In this document: one piece after another, positions 46,232 to 56,701 of the stretch
Layout of the letters: every line of letters starts with the position of its first letter
Numbering within the stretch: position 1 is the first letter of the stretch
From: Azospirillum oryzae
GTDB lineage: Bacteria > Pseudomonadota > Alphaproteobacteria > Azospirillales > Azospirillaceae
Direction of reading: 5' to 3'
Length of the DNA stretch: 64,000 bases
Assembly (NCBI RefSeq): GCF_900177515.1
Contig: NZ_FXAK01000007.1
Span: forward strand, 728,501-792,500
Made by a program: the position numbers and the translations under genes
The notes under the pieces: model-generated
What the model was told of the DNA's origin: nothing
Seen by the model: only the letters and a program-made list of their open reading frames with translations
Databases searched by the model: none

Positions 46232-49063
46232 TCATGCCACCGCGTCGGAGCAGCGGATGCACAGCGTCGGGTGGTCGGCGACCGTGCCGACTTCCTCCAG
46301 GACCTTCCAGCAGCGCTCGCACTTCTCGCCTTCGGCGAGCGCCGGGACGACGGCGATACCGGGGACGTCGGGCAGGGTGAAGGCCCCCTCCGGCGCCGCC
46401 GCGTCCGTCACCTCGATGGCGGAGGTGATGCAGACGTCCTGGAAATCGACGTCGGCCAGAAGGGCCTTGGTCGCCGAGTCGACATGGACGGTCGGGTCGG
46501 CCTGCAGCGACGAGCCGATGGCCTTGTTGGCACGCTCCAGCTCCAGCGCGCCGGTAACGACGCGGCGGACGTTGCGCACCGACTCCCACTTTGCGGCGAG
46601 AGCGTCGTTCCGCCATTCCGCCGGGACCTCCGGGAAGCCGCGCAGATGCACGCTTTCCTCGGTCCAGCCCAGACCTTCCGGACGCGCCAGCCAAGCTTCC
46701 TCGGCGGTGAAGCAGAGGATCGGGGCGAGCCATGCGGTCAGGGTGGAGAACAGGTGCTCCATCACCGTCCGAACCGACCGGCGGCGCACCGAATCGACCG
46801 GGTCGCAATAGAGGCTGTCCTTGCGGACGTCGAAGTAGAAGGCCGACAGCTCCACCGCACAGAAGTTGTGCAGCGCCACGAACAGGGCGTGGAAGTCGTA
46901 GGCCTCGACCTTCTCGCGGACCAGCGTGTCCAGCTCCGACAGGCGGTGCAGGATCCAGCGCTCCAGCTCCGGCATCTCGGCGGCGTCGATCCGCTCGGCC
47001 GGGGTGTAGTCGGCCAGCGCGCCCAGCAGGTAGCGCAGCGTGTTGCGCAGGCGGCGGTACAGGTCGGCCTGGGTCTTGATGATCTCCTTGCCGATGCGGA
47101 GATCTTCCGAATAGTCGGAATTGATGATCCACAGCCGCAGGATGTCGGCGCCATACTGGTCGCAGACCTCCTGCGGGGCCACGACATTGCCCAGCGACTT
47201 GGACATCTTGCGGCCCTGCTCGTCCAGCACGAAGCCGTGGGTCAGCACCGCGTTGTAGGGCGCCCGGCCACGCGTGCCGCAGCTTTCCAGCAGCGAGGAA
47301 TGGAACCAGCCGCGATGCTGGTCCGAACCCTCAAGATAGAGGTCGGCCGGCCAGGCCAGCTCCTCCAGCCGCTGTTCCAGCACGAAGGCGTGCGAGGAGC
47401 CCGACTCGAACCAGACGTCGACGATGTCGCGGACCTGCTCGAACTCCTCGGCGGAATAGGCGTTGCCGAGGAAGTCCTGCGGATCGCGGGCGAACCAGGC
47501 GTCGGCGCCCTCCTGCTGGAAGATGTCGGCGATGCGGGCGAACACCGCCTCGTCGCGCAGGATCTCGCCGGTCGCCTTGCGGACGAACAGGGCGATCGGC
47601 ACGCCCCAGGCGCGCTGGCGGCTGATGCACCAGTCCGGACGGCTTTCGATCATCGAGCGGATGCGGTTCTCGCCCTGCGGCGGGACCCAGCGGGTGTCGG
47701 AGATCGCCTGCAGCGCCACCTTGCGCAGGTCGTTCGTGTCCATCGAGATGAACCACTGCGGCGTGGTGCGGAAGATCAGCGGCGCCTTCGACCGCCAGCT
47801 GTGCGGATAGCTGTGCTTGATCCGGTTGCTGGCCAGCAGCGACCCGGCTTCCTCGAAGGCTTCCAGCACCGCCTTGTTGGCCGGGCCGGGCTTGCCCTGG
47901 TCAGTGTAGACGGCCAGCCCGGCGAACAGCGGCACATGGGCGTAATAGCGCCCGTCCTCGCCCACCGTCTGCGGCACCTCGATGCCGTTGGCCTGACCCA
48001 GGCGGAAGTCGTCCTCGCCATGGCCGGGGGCGATGTGGACGAAGCCCGAACCGGCATCGGTCGTCACGAAGTCGCCGGCCAGCAGCGGCACCTTGAAGTC
48101 GTAGCCCTTGCCGTTCAGCGGGTGGCGGCAATAGGTGCCGGCGAGGCGCGAGCCGGGGAAGCGGTGCAGTTGCTTCCACTCGGTGACGCCGGCCTCCTTC
48201 AGCACGCCCTCGGCCACGCCGGTGGCGAGCACCAGACGCTCGCCGACCACGGCCTTGCTGCCTTCGGCGACGGCGGTCACCTTGAAGGTCGCGTATTCGA
48301 TCTCGTCGCCATAGGCGATGGCGCGGTTGGCCGGCAGGGTCCAGGGCGTGGTCGTCCAGATGACGATGCTGGCCTCGTCCACCTCCGGCGCCGACGACCC
48401 CCAGACGGGGAAGCGGGCGAAGACGGTGGTGGAGGTGTGGTCGTGGTATTCCACCTCGGCATCGGCCAGCGCGGTCTTCTCCACCACCGACCACATGACC
48501 GGCTTGGAGCCCTTGTAGAGGCCGCCGTTCATCGCGAACTTGTGGATTTCGCGGACGATCTGCGCCTCGGCCGGGAAGGTCATGGTGGCGTAGGGGTGCT
48601 TCCAGTCGCCCTCCACGCCCAGCCGGCGGAACTCGGCGGCCTGGATGCCGACCCATTCTTCGGCGAACTGGCGGCATTCGGCGCGGAACTGGATGAGCGG
48701 CACGTCATCCTTGTTCTTGCCGGCCTTGCGGTACTTCTCCTCGATCTTCCATTCGATGGGCAGGCCGTGGCAGTCCCAGCCGGGGACATAGTCGGCGTCG
48801 AAGCCCTGCATCTGGCGGAAGCGGACGATGACGTCCTTCAGGATCTTGTTGACGGCGTGGCCGATGTGGATGTTGCCGTTGGCATAGGGAGGGCCGTCGT
48901 GCAGCACGAACTTCTTCCGGCCCTTGGCGCCGGCGCGCAGCTTGCCGAACAGGTCCATCTCGGCCCAGCGCTTCAGCAGCTCGGGCTCCTTGGTCGGCAG
49001 GCCGCCGCGCATGGGGAAGTCGGTGCGCGGCAGGAAGACGGTCGATTTGTAATCGCGGGTCAT
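46232..49063 (-). CDS. ileS: isoleucyl-tRNA synthetase
   Basis: 943-residue class I synthetase charging tRNA-Ile. HIGH-like motif in [18 protein letters not shown] in [10 protein letters not shown], editing domain with [16 protein letters not shown], and a C-terminal zinc-binding [12 protein letters not shown] with [14 protein letters not shown] precedes ATG 49063. It heads the ileS-lspA-lipoprotein-M16-M16 run. Confidence 0.97.
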   Translation of the reverse strand: MTRDYKSTVFLPRTDFPMRGGLPTKEPELLKRWAEMDLFGKLRAGAKGRKKFVLHDGPPYANGNIHIGHAVNKILKDVIVRFRQMQGFDADYVPGWDCHGLPIEWKIEEKYRKAGKNKDDVPLIQFRAECRQFAEEWVGIQAAEFRRLGVEGDWKHPYATMTFPAEAQIVREIHKFAMNGGLYKGSKPVMWSVVEKTALADAEVEYHDHTSTTVFARFPVWGSSAPEVDEASIVIWTTTPWTLPANRAIAYGDEIEYATFKVTAVAEGSKAVVGERLVLATGVAEGVLKEAGVTEWKQLHRFPGSRLAGTYCRHPLNGKGYDFKVPLLAGDFVTTDAGSGFVHIAPGHGEDDFRLGQANGIEVPQTVGEDGRYYAHVPLFAGLAVYTDQGKPGPANKAVLEAFEEAGSLLASNRIKHSYPHSWRSKAPLIFRTTPQWFISMDTNDLRKVALQAISDTRWVPPQGENRIRSMIESRPDWCISRQRAWGVPIALFVRKATGEILRDEAVFARIADIFQQEGADAWFARDPQDFLGNAYSAEEFEQVRDIVDVWFESGSSHAFVLEQRLEELAWPADLYLEGSDQHRGWFHSSLLESCGTRGRAPYNAVLTHGFVLDEQGRKMSKSLGNVVAPQEVCDQYGADILRLWIINSDYSEDLRIGKEIIKTQADLYRRLRNTLRYLLGALADYTPAERIDAAEMPELERWILHRLSELDTLVREKVEAYDFHALFVALHNFCAVELSAFYFDVRKDSLYCDPVDSVRRRSVRTVMEHLFSTLTAWLAPILCFTAEEAWLARPEGLGWTEESVHLRGFPEVPAEWRNDALAAKWESVRNVRRVVTGALELERANKAIGSSLQADPTVHVDSATKALLADVDFQDVCITSAIEVTDAAAPEGAFTLPDVPGIAVVPALAEGEKCERCWKVLEEVGTVADHPTLCIRCSDAVA

Positions 49064-49451
49064 ATCGGATCCCTGGGGAAGGCGTCACCATCGGGCGGCG
49101 TGGTCCTGCCACCCGACGCACATAAGGTCTCGATCCCGGCCCTCCTCAGAGAGCCGGGCCGGTAATTCGCGCGCGATGCGCCGGTGCGCGCATCATCATC
49201 GGGATCCGTGCAGAGACGTCCATGGCGCCGGATATTAGCGGCGCGGGCCGTACGGTCAAGGACCGCTCACATGCGCCCTGTGCGACTGCGAAATGTGCAA
49301 CTGCGAAACCACGTCGCCGGTCAAGCGCCGCGCGGTGGTTCCGAAAATAGCGCTGGCAAGCGGGCGGCGGCAAACTTACGGTGTGGCCGCCGAGCTTGTC
49401 CGGGGCAGGGGGCCGCTCGCGGCAATCAGTGCGTGCGGGAGCGTCTTGGGC
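49064..49451. other. divergent intergenic region between ileS and glycan operon
   Basis: 388 bases. I see no gene and no strong repeat. Promoters for both operons must lie here, but hexamers are unclear. In-frame reading into the first glycosyltransferase from 49293 is rejected because the sequence before the ATG at 49452 lacks a protein-like pattern. Confidence 0.55.
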
Positions 49452-50429
49452 ATGATCGACCAGCGGACCAGCGATTTCCTTTCGGAATTTCTGGCGTCTT
49501 CCCATCGGGACCCGGCGCGGCTCGACAGCTTTCTGTTGCATGGGCCCGGCCGCGGCGCTCGCGCGGCGAAGCCGCGGCTGAAGATCGCCTTCTTCGATTT
49601 CTGGCCGGAGTTCGATCCGGCTGCCAACTTCTTCGTGGATATCCTGTCCGCCCGCTTCGACGTTTCGGTCGTCGACAACGACAGCGATCTCGCCATCGTG
49701 TCGGTGTTCGGCACCCGCCACCGCGAGGCGCGGACCGCCCGGTCGATGTTCTTCACCGGCGAGAATGTGCGGCCGCCGCTCGACGGCGTCGACATGTCGG
49801 TGTCGTTCGACCGCATCGACGATCCCCGCCATTACCGCCTGCCGCTCTACGTCATGCATGCCTGGGACCACAGGCGGGAGGGGGCGACGCCGCATTTCTG
49901 CCAGTCCGTCCTGCCGCCGGTGCCGCCGACGCGGGAGGAGGCCGCGAAGCGGAAATTCTGCGCCTTCCTCTACAAGAATCCCAACTGCGCCCGACGCAAC
50001 GATTTCTTTCAGATGCTCTGCGCCCGACGCCATGTGGAGTCGGTCGGCTGGCTGCTGAACAACACCGGCAGCGTGGTCAAGATGGGCTGGCTGCCGAAGA
50101 TCCGGGTCTTTTCCCGCTATCGCTTCGCCTTCGCCTTCGAGAATGCGAGCCATCCCGGCTATCTGACGGAGAAGATCCTCGACGCCTTCCAGGCCGGCGC
50201 CGTGCCGCTCTACTGGGGCGATCCGGGGGTCCTGCGCGATGTCGCGGCCGGCAGCTTCATCGACGTGTCGCGCTATGCGTCCGACGAGGAGGCCTGCGAT
50301 GCCATCCTGGCCGCCGACGACGACTATGACACCTATCGCCGCTATCGCAGCACGCCGCCGTTCCTGGGCGCGGAGGACTTCTATTTCGACGCCTTCCGTC
50401 TGGCCGAATGGATCGAAAGCCGGCTTTGA
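49452..50429 (+). CDS. GT10-like (fucosyltransferase fold) glycosyltransferase
   Basis: 325-residue cytoplasmic glycosyltransferase. The conserved GT10 acceptor/donor block is clear: YRFAFAFENASHPGYLTEKI followed by LDAFQAGAVPLYWGDP. The N-terminal part (LKIAFFDFWPEFDPAANFFV) is the GT10-like first domain. Alpha-1,3/4-fucosyltransferases are the best known members, but donor and acceptor cannot be read here. It is the first of five closely spaced genes. ATG 49452 is used. Confidence 0.85.
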   Translation: MIDQRTSDFLSEFLASSHRDPARLDSFLLHGPGRGARAAKPRLKIAFFDFWPEFDPAANFFVDILSARFDVSVVDNDSDLAIVSVFGTRHREARTARSMFFTGENVRPPLDGVDMSVSFDRIDDPRHYRLPLYVMHAWDHRREGATPHFCQSVLPPVPPTREEAAKRKFCAFLYKNPNCARRNDFFQMLCARRHVESVGWLLNNTGSVVKMGWLPKIRVFSRYRFAFAFENASHPGYLTEKILDAFQAGAVPLYWGDPGVLRDVAAGSFIDVSRYASDEEACDAILAADDDYDTYRRYRSTPPFLGAEDFYFDAFRLAEWIESRL

Positions 50430-50447
50430 GCGGCGGGAGGACGTGCG

Positions 50448-51170
50448 ATGAAGCGGGTGCTGCTGAACTATGCCGACGGGGCCTTCACCACGGCGCAGAA
50501 ATACAATGCGCAGACCGGCCTTGCCGTGGGCGGCTTCGACGGCGTGGCCATGATGGGCCGGCAGCACATCGACGCCACCTTCGCCGCACGGAACCGGCAT
50601 ATCCTGGAGCAGCCGCGCGGGGCCGGTTATTGGCTGTGGAAGCCCTATTTCATCGATCTCGTGCTGCGTGAGCACCTGCAGGACGGCGACATGCTGTTCT
50701 ACAGCGACAGCGGCGCCCATTTCGTCCACAACGTCGATCCGGTGATCGAACTCTGCCGCCGGCGGCGCGACCTGCCGGTTCTGCTGTTCACGCTGGAGGA
50801 CGAGCACAGCAACCGTGTCTGGACGAAGCGCGACTGTTTCCATTTCATGGGGCTTGACCGGCCGCCCTTCATCGACGCGCCGCAGATCCTCGCCAGCTTC
50901 ATCGTCTGCGAGCGTGGGCCGGAAAGCCGGGACTTCATTTCCCGATGGCTGCGCTATGCCCAGGATGCCCGGCTGATCACCGACGCCCCCAACGAATGCG
51001 GCCTGCCGAACTATCCGGAGTTTCGCGACCATCGCCACGACCAGAGCATCCTCAGCCTGCTCGGCCGCCGCCACGGCGTGACCACCATTCCCGACATCTC
51101 GAACTGGGGTGATGCCAGACGTCCGGCCGGGATTCCCCGCATCCTGGAACACACGCGCTGGCGCAGCTGA
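50448..51170 (+). CDS. putative glycosyltransferase, family unassigned
   Basis: 240-residue soluble protein, 18 bases after the previous gene. Pattern GYWLWKPYFIDLVLREHLQD then GDMLFYSDSGAHF recalls small GT-A-like transferases that carry a D-x-D/D-x-G metal motif, here YSDSG. The end HDQSILSLLGRRHGVTTIPD is also typical of that group. No family is named with certainty. Its position inside the cluster supports a glycan role. Confidence 0.6.
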   Translation: MKRVLLNYADGAFTTAQKYNAQTGLAVGGFDGVAMMGRQHIDATFAARNRHILEQPRGAGYWLWKPYFIDLVLREHLQDGDMLFYSDSGAHFVHNVDPVIELCRRRRDLPVLLFTLEDEHSNRVWTKRDCFHFMGLDRPPFIDAPQILASFIVCERGPESRDFISRWLRYAQDARLITDAPNECGLPNYPEFRDHRHDQSILSLLGRRHGVTTIPDISNWGDARRPAGIPRILEHTRWRS

Positions 51171-51178
51171 GGTCGGCT

Positions 51179-53821
51179 ATGGCGGACAAAGGCCAATTGA
51201 CCAGCTTCACACGGGGAATGGCGGCGGAAAGGGCCGGCAAAGCGGAGGAGGCGAGGGCGCGATACCTCGAAGCCCTGCAGGCCGAGCCGCAGAATCCGAA
51301 GGCCCTGCACCGGCTTGGCGTCGTCGAGTTGCGGCTGGGCCGCCCGCGCGAGGCGGTGATCCTGTTCCAGAAGTCGCTGGCCATCGCCAAGGACCTGGAC
51401 GTCTATCTCGATTTCGGGGCGGCGATGGCCGGCATGGCCCGTTGGGATGCGGCGGCGACGGTCTATGCGGCGGCGCTGCGGGCCGCGCCCGATTCGGTCG
51501 ATGCCCATTATGGCTTAGCGCTGGCCCTGCACAGCCAGGGACGGCCGCAGGACGCGGAACCTCATTACCGCAAGGTACTGGCGACCCATTCCCATCTGGG
51601 GGAGGTCCACAACAATCTCGGCGTCGCCCTGCAGGACCTCGGACGCTTTGCCGAGGCGGTGGCCGCGCATCGGGAGGCGGCGCGGCTGTCTCCCGCCGAC
51701 GCCTCGGCACTGTCCAGGCTGGGCGTGGCGCTCCATCACCTTGGCCGGAATGCGGAGGCGGAAGCGGCCTTCCGCAAGGCCATCGGCTTGGCGCCGCTCG
51801 ACGTCGGCATCCGGCACGACCTGACCTGCCTGCTCCATGCCGCCGGCCGCCCGGCCGACGCGGTCGCCGCCGGCCGTCCGGCGGTGGCGCTCGACCCGGC
51901 GAACGCGCGGAACTGGCTGGCTCTGGGCAATGCGGCGCATGCAATGCGCCTCCGTGAGGACGCCTGGCGTGCCGCCGCCGCCGCGGTCCGGCTGGAGCCG
52001 TCCAATCCGGCGGCGCACAACAATCTCGCCAACGCCCTGCGGGAACTCGGCCGCCTGCGCGAGGCCGTCGCCGGCTATCGCGCGGCCTTGGACCTGCAGC
52101 CCGATTTCCCGACGGCGGAGATCAATCTGGCTCAGCTCCTGTCGTTCCTGCGCGAGTCCAACGGCGCACTGGCGATCCTGAGAAGCCTGCTCGTCCGGCA
52201 GCCGCTGAACGCCGAGGCTTGGCGGCGGCTGGCCGGCGTGCTGGCGGAGGCCTTCCGCCCCGATCTTGCGGTCGCCGCCCTGCGCAATGCCGTCGCCCTG
52301 GCTCCCGACGATGCGGATGCCTGCGCCGATCTGGCGATGGCCGCCGCGATGAGCGGCTGGAGCGCGGTATCGGCGGTGGCCTGCCGGAGGGTGCTGCGGC
52401 TGGTTCCCGGCCATGGCGCGGCGCTTGGCCAACTGGTTCACCAGCAGAGGCTGCTCTGCGACTGGCGGGACCTGGACGATCTGGAGTCGCTGCTCCTCCG
52501 CCGGGTGCGGGAGGGGGCGGAGGGCATATCCCCGTTCGACGTCCTGTCCTGCGCCTCGACCCTTGCCAACCAGCAATCGGCCGCGACCCGCTGGGCGGCG
52601 GCGAAGGCCCGCGGCGCGGTTCCTCTCTCCCGGCCTCCCGCTCTTCCACGCGATGGCCGTCTGCGGATCGGCTATCTGTCGTCGGATTTCCGGGAACATG
52701 CGATGGGCCACCTGATGGTGGATGCCCTGGAAACGCATGACCGGTCCCGCTTCGCCGTCACCGCCTATTCGACCGGCGCCGACGACGGCAGCCCGCTGCG
52801 CCGCCGGTTCGAGCAGGGGCTCGAACGGTTCGTCGACCTGCACCGCCATGGCGATGCCGACGCGGCGCAGGTCATCGCGGCCGATGGTATCGACATTCTG
52901 GTCGATCTGACCGGCTTCACCACCTTCTCGCGGACGTCGATCCTGGCTGCCCGCCCGGCTCCGCTGCAGGTCAACTGGTTGGGTTATCCGGGCACGCTGG
53001 GGGCCGGCTATGTCGATTACATCCTGGCCGACCCCGAGGTGATCGCGGAGGGCGAGGAGGCGTTCTTCACCGAGCGGGTGGTGCGGCTGCCGGATTGCTA
53101 CCAGCCCAACGACCGCCGCCGTGCCATCGCCGCCGACACCCCGTCGCGCGCGGATTGCGGACTGCCGGCCGACGGATTCGTCTTCTGCTGCTTCAACAGC
53201 GCCTACAAGCTGACGCCCGCCCTGTTCGACGGCTGGGCGCGCATCCTGGCGGCGGTGCCGGGCAGCGTCCTGTGGCTCTATGCCGGAAATCCGCAGGTGG
53301 CGGCCAACCTGCGCCGCGAGGGCGAGGCGCGCGGCCTCGATCCCGGCCGTCTCGTCTTCGCCGGCCCGATTCCCCATGCCGAGCATCTGGCGCGTCACCG
53401 GCTGGCGGACCTGTTTCTCGACACGCTTCCCTACAACGCGCACACCACCGCCAGCGACGCGCTGTGGGCGGGATTGCCGGTGCTGACGCGGCGCGGCACG
53501 ACCTTTGCCGGGCGCGTGGCGGCCAGCCTGCTGCGGGCCGCCGGACTGCCGGAGCTGATCGTCGACGGGCAGGAGGCCTATGAGGCGGCGGCGGTGGACC
53601 TTGCGTGTTCACCACAACGGCTCCGCGGCCTGCGGGAGCGGCTGATCCGCGATCGGCAGACCTGCCCGCTGTTCGATACGCCCCGATTCACCCGGCATCT
53701 CGAGGCGGCCTATCGGGCGATGTGGGACATTCATCTTGCGGGCGGGCCTCCGCGCGCAATCGCCATCGCGGCCGAGGGCGGCAGCGGTTTGCCATCCGCT
53801 GCGCAGGAAGGGAAGGACTGA
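51179..53821 (+). CDS. TPR protein with O-GlcNAc transferase (SPINDLY-type, GT41) domain
   Basis: 880 residues. The first 410 or so hold about ten tetratricopeptide repeats (for example AEEARARYLEALQAEPQNPK, HNNLGVALQDLGRFAEAVAA). The C-terminal half is a GT41/SPINDLY catalytic domain: RIGYLSSDFREHAMGHLMVD, INILV-like DILVDLTGFTTFSRTSI, NWLGYPGTLGAGYVDYIL and DLFLDTLPYNAHTTASDALW. Bacterial members glycosylate Ser/Thr of intracellular or flagellar proteins. It is soluble, so its acceptor should be cytoplasmic before export. The next gene starts one base after the stop. Confidence 0.93.
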   Translation: MADKGQLTSFTRGMAAERAGKAEEARARYLEALQAEPQNPKALHRLGVVELRLGRPREAVILFQKSLAIAKDLDVYLDFGAAMAGMARWDAAATVYAAALRAAPDSVDAHYGLALALHSQGRPQDAEPHYRKVLATHSHLGEVHNNLGVALQDLGRFAEAVAAHREAARLSPADASALSRLGVALHHLGRNAEAEAAFRKAIGLAPLDVGIRHDLTCLLHAAGRPADAVAAGRPAVALDPANARNWLALGNAAHAMRLREDAWRAAAAAVRLEPSNPAAHNNLANALRELGRLREAVAGYRAALDLQPDFPTAEINLAQLLSFLRESNGALAILRSLLVRQPLNAEAWRRLAGVLAEAFRPDLAVAALRNAVALAPDDADACADLAMAAAMSGWSAVSAVACRRVLRLVPGHGAALGQLVHQQRLLCDWRDLDDLESLLLRRVREGAEGISPFDVLSCASTLANQQSAATRWAAAKARGAVPLSRPPALPRDGRLRIGYLSSDFREHAMGHLMVDALETHDRSRFAVTAYSTGADDGSPLRRRFEQGLERFVDLHRHGDADAAQVIAADGIDILVDLTGFTTFSRTSILAARPAPLQVNWLGYPGTLGAGYVDYILADPEVIAEGEEAFFTERVVRLPDCYQPNDRRRAIAADTPSRADCGLPADGFVFCCFNSAYKLTPALFDGWARILAAVPGSVLWLYAGNPQVAANLRREGEARGLDPGRLVFAGPIPHAEHLARHRLADLFLDTLPYNAHTTASDALWAGLPVLTRRGTTFAGRVAASLLRAAGLPELIVDGQEAYEAAAVDLACSPQRLRGLRERLIRDRQTCPLFDTPRFTRHLEAAYRAMWDIHLAGGPPRAIAIAAEGGSGLPSAAQEGKD

Positions 53822-53822
53822 C

Positions 53823-54617
53823 ATGACGACCGGCGACAGCGCGAACCCGCGCCTCCACATCGTCGTCCCCTATCGGGATCGGGAGGACCATCTGCGGCAA
53901 TTCGTTCCGTGGGTGAGCGCCTATTTCGACCGGCTCGTGCCGAGGATCGACTATCGCGTCACCATCGTGGAGCAGGAGGACGGCCTTCCCTTCAACCGGG
54001 GGGCGCTGAAGAATGCCGGTTTCCTGCTGGGCGAAGGGCAGAGCGACTATACCTGTCTGCACGACGTCGATTACCTGCCGGTCGATGCCGACTATTCCTG
54101 GGCCGATTGCCCCACCCCCATCCTCTGGTTTGGGGCGGAGCAGCGGCCGGTCGCGCCTGGGCGGTCGGACAGGACGGTAACCACCAACCTGGAAAGCACG
54201 ATGGGCGGCGCGCTGCTGATGCCGAACGGCGTCATGCGGCAGGTCGATGGCTATTCCAACCTGTTCTGGGGCTGGGGGTACGAGGATTTCGACTTCTCGC
54301 TGCGCATCCGGGCGCGCCGCATCCCCACCGGCCGGCGCAAGGGCCGCTTCCAGCCGCTCGACCACGACAATGACGGTTTCACGCCGGATGCGGCGCCGTC
54401 GCCGATCTCCGTCGTCAACCGTCGCGTCTTTCAGGAGCTTTGGTCCACCGGCAAGATCCCGGCCGGCGACGGGCTGTCGACGCTTTCCTTTGACATACTG
54501 GACCGCCGCCCCTGCGACGGTGCCGTCGCCCAGGCGCGAGCGCGGTGGGAAATCGTCCGCGTGCGCTTCAACCACCGTCCCCGGCCGGAGCAGGCGGCGG
54601 CCGACACTGCGCAGTGA
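53823..54617 (+). CDS. GT7-like glycosyltransferase (beta-1,4-galactosyltransferase fold)
   Basis: 264 residues. It shows the GT7 patterns: VPYRDREDHL near the start, FNRGALKNAGF, DVD metal motif in HDVDYLPVD, and the WGWGYEDFDFSLRI signature. Eukaryotic GT7 enzymes transfer galactose or GalNAc; bacterial members are found in surface glycan loci. ATG 53823 follows GGAAGGAC. The stop is 135 bases before the methyltransferase. Confidence 0.9.
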   Translation: MTTGDSANPRLHIVVPYRDREDHLRQFVPWVSAYFDRLVPRIDYRVTIVEQEDGLPFNRGALKNAGFLLGEGQSDYTCLHDVDYLPVDADYSWADCPTPILWFGAEQRPVAPGRSDRTVTTNLESTMGGALLMPNGVMRQVDGYSNLFWGWGYEDFDFSLRIRARRIPTGRRKGRFQPLDHDNDGFTPDAAPSPISVVNRRVFQELWSTGKIPAGDGLSTLSFDILDRRPCDGAVAQARARWEIVRVRFNHRPRPEQAAADTAQ

Positions 54618-54752
54618 ATCTTCGGCGGGAGATGGGACGACCGCATGACAGGCGGCTTGTCATTTTCGCCGACAGCGGACTTTATGATCGCCCCCGCGTC
54701 CGGCCGACCGTGGTTTCGGCAACAGGACCGGTGAACTGGAGATGAGACGGGT

Positions 54753-55862
54753 ATGAGTGCTGCGCCGGTGACCGCTCTGCTGGAGAATTTCCTGAACGGG
54801 CGGGTCACGCTGCTCGCCGCCGGGCAGGGGGCGGAGGCGTGGTCCGACGGACTGAGATCGGACGACCGGATCGTCATCGCCGCGGACGCACCCGGTCCGC
54901 TGGACGACTGGTGCGCCGGCCTGGGCCTGCGGCATGTCGACTGGCTGGTGCTGCATCGCGTCGGCGGTGTGCTGCCGGTACTGGAAAGCGCCGGAGAGAT
55001 GCTGCGGCTCCGCCGCATCGATTTCCTTCAGTTCGACGGAGCCGGGAACGGTGATGGGGCGTCCGGCGACTTGCCGGCGCTCTATGCCCTGTTGCAGCGC
55101 CATCGCTATTCGATGTTCCGTTTCGACGGCCGGACCTTGCAGCATTGCCTGCAACCGCCTGCGGATGACGGGGCCTGTACCCATCTGGCGGTGGCGCCAC
55201 GCCATGTGCAGCGGCTATTCACCCGTGACCGTACGATGTTCCGCTATTCCGACCTGTTTCCGCGCTATGGCATCATCCCGCGCGGAATCGTCCATGTCGG
55301 CGCGCACGAGGGCGAGGAGTATCCCCAGTATGTCGAAGCCGGCTGCCGCCGGGTCCTGTTCGTCGAGGCCGATCCGGACACCTATGGCCGCCTGGCCCCC
55401 CGCTTCGTCGGCAATCCGGATGTCGTCTGCGTCAATCGCGCGGTGTCCGACCGGGTCGGACGGCTCCCCTTTTCCCGGATGAGCGGCAGCCAGTCCAGTT
55501 CTCTGCTGCCGCCGAAGGAGCATTTGGACGTCTATCCCGGCATCACCCTGACCGGAACCATCGAGGTCGACGCGGCCCCGCTTCCCCACATCCTGGCGGA
55601 ATTCGGAATCGATGCCGACGGCTACAATGTGCTGGCCATCGACACGCAGGGCGCGGAACGCATGATCCTGGCCGGCTGCGGCCCGCTGCTGGGACGTTTC
55701 GACGCCGTGGCGGTGGAGGTGAACTACGCCGAACTTTACCAGGGCTGCGGCCGGATCGCCGACATCGACGATCTGCTGTTCCCCCACGGCTTCGAGCGGG
55801 TCGAGGAAATCAGTCCATTCCACCACAGCTGGGGCGACGCCTTCTACGTCCGCCGCGGCTGA
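54753..55862 (+). CDS. FkbM-family methyltransferase with degenerate N-terminal half
   Basis: 369 residues. Residues about 175-369 form a complete FkbM SAM-dependent methyltransferase (GIVHVGAHEGEEYPQYVEAG, VLFVEADPDTYG, LAIDTQGAERMILAG). Residues 1-160 resemble the later half of another FkbM-like domain (RRIDFLQFDGAGNGDGA, LLQRHRYSMFRFDG) without the SAM loop, suggesting an internal duplication with decay. Methylation of the glycan would cap it. The gene ends the cluster. Confidence 0.85.
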   Translation: MSAAPVTALLENFLNGRVTLLAAGQGAEAWSDGLRSDDRIVIAADAPGPLDDWCAGLGLRHVDWLVLHRVGGVLPVLESAGEMLRLRRIDFLQFDGAGNGDGASGDLPALYALLQRHRYSMFRFDGRTLQHCLQPPADDGACTHLAVAPRHVQRLFTRDRTMFRYSDLFPRYGIIPRGIVHVGAHEGEEYPQYVEAGCRRVLFVEADPDTYGRLAPRFVGNPDVVCVNRAVSDRVGRLPFSRMSGSQSSSLLPPKEHLDVYPGITLTGTIEVDAAPLPHILAEFGIDADGYNVLAIDTQGAERMILAGCGPLLGRFDAVAVEVNYAELYQGCGRIADIDDLLFPHGFERVEEISPFHHSWGDAFYVRRG

Positions 55863-55906
55863 GGGAGCGGCGTCAAGGGGGCGGCACGCACCGCCCCCCG
55901 CCGGCA

Positions 55907-56590
55907 TCACATGCTCGACTTGCCGCCGTGGGCCGACGACCAGCCGACCGGGTCGTTCAGGAACTTCTCGACCTCGGACAGGGTGTTCTCGTCGAAATAG
56001 CGGTTGTCGCGGGCGACCTTCAGCACGTCCCACCAGGTGCACAGCGCATGCAGGCGCACGCCGATGGCGTCCATGTTGACCTTCGACTGCGGGAAGATGC
56101 CGTAGTGGAAGATCACGAAGGTGTCGGTCACCTGGGCGCCGCCGTTGCGCAGCGCGGTGACGAAGTTCTCCTTGCTCTTGCCGTCGGTCGCCAGATCCTC
56201 GACCAGCAGGACGCGCTGCCCCTCGGTCAGCAGGCCCTCGATCTGGGCGTTGCGGCCGAAGCCCTTCGGCTTCTTGCGCACATACTGCATCGGCAGTTCC
56301 AGCCGGTCGGCGATCCAGGCGGCGAAGGGGATGCCGGCGGTCTCGCCGCCCGCCACCGCGTCGATGGCCTCATAGCCGATCTCGCGCTCGATGGTGGCGA
56401 CGGCGAAATCCATCAGCGCCTTGCGGGCGCGCGGGAAGGAGACGATGCGGCGGCAGTCGGTGTAGACCGGGCTCGCCCAGCCCGAGGTGAAGATGAAGGG
56501 CGTCTCGGCGTTGAAGTGCAGCGCCTTGATCTCCAGCAGGATCTTGGCCGCGGTGGCGGCGATGGTGGCCTGATCGGGCAGGGTCGACAT
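55907..56590 (-). CDS. pyrE: orotate phosphoribosyltransferase
   Basis: 227-residue cytoplasmic enzyme making orotidine monophosphate for UMP synthesis. PRPP-binding motif [13 protein letters not shown], the N-terminal [14 protein letters not shown] and [12 protein letters not shown] are typical. Converges on the FkbM gene (44-base gap). It stands apart from other pyr genes. Confidence 0.95.
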   Translation of the reverse strand: MSTLPDQATIAATAAKILLEIKALHFNAETPFIFTSGWASPVYTDCRRIVSFPRARKALMDFAVATIEREIGYEAIDAVAGGETAGIPFAAWIADRLELPMQYVRKKPKGFGRNAQIEGLLTEGQRVLLVEDLATDGKSKENFVTALRNGGAQVTDTFVIFHYGIFPQSKVNMDAIGVRLHALCTWWDVLKVARDNRYFDENTLSEVEKFLNDPVGWSSAHGGKSSM

Positions 56591-56701
56591 GGAAGAACGC
56601 TCCGGAAAACGGGATGGCTCGCGCGGATGCCCCCTGTGTAGCGGCGGTTCCGGCGAATCGCAACGGCAGGCGGTCCGGATCCCGCCCGCGCGGGGCGGGA
56701 T

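Noticed and set aside
46217-49165. 982-codon plus-strand frame opposite ileS
   Set aside because: Antisense to a complete ileS; no protein pattern.
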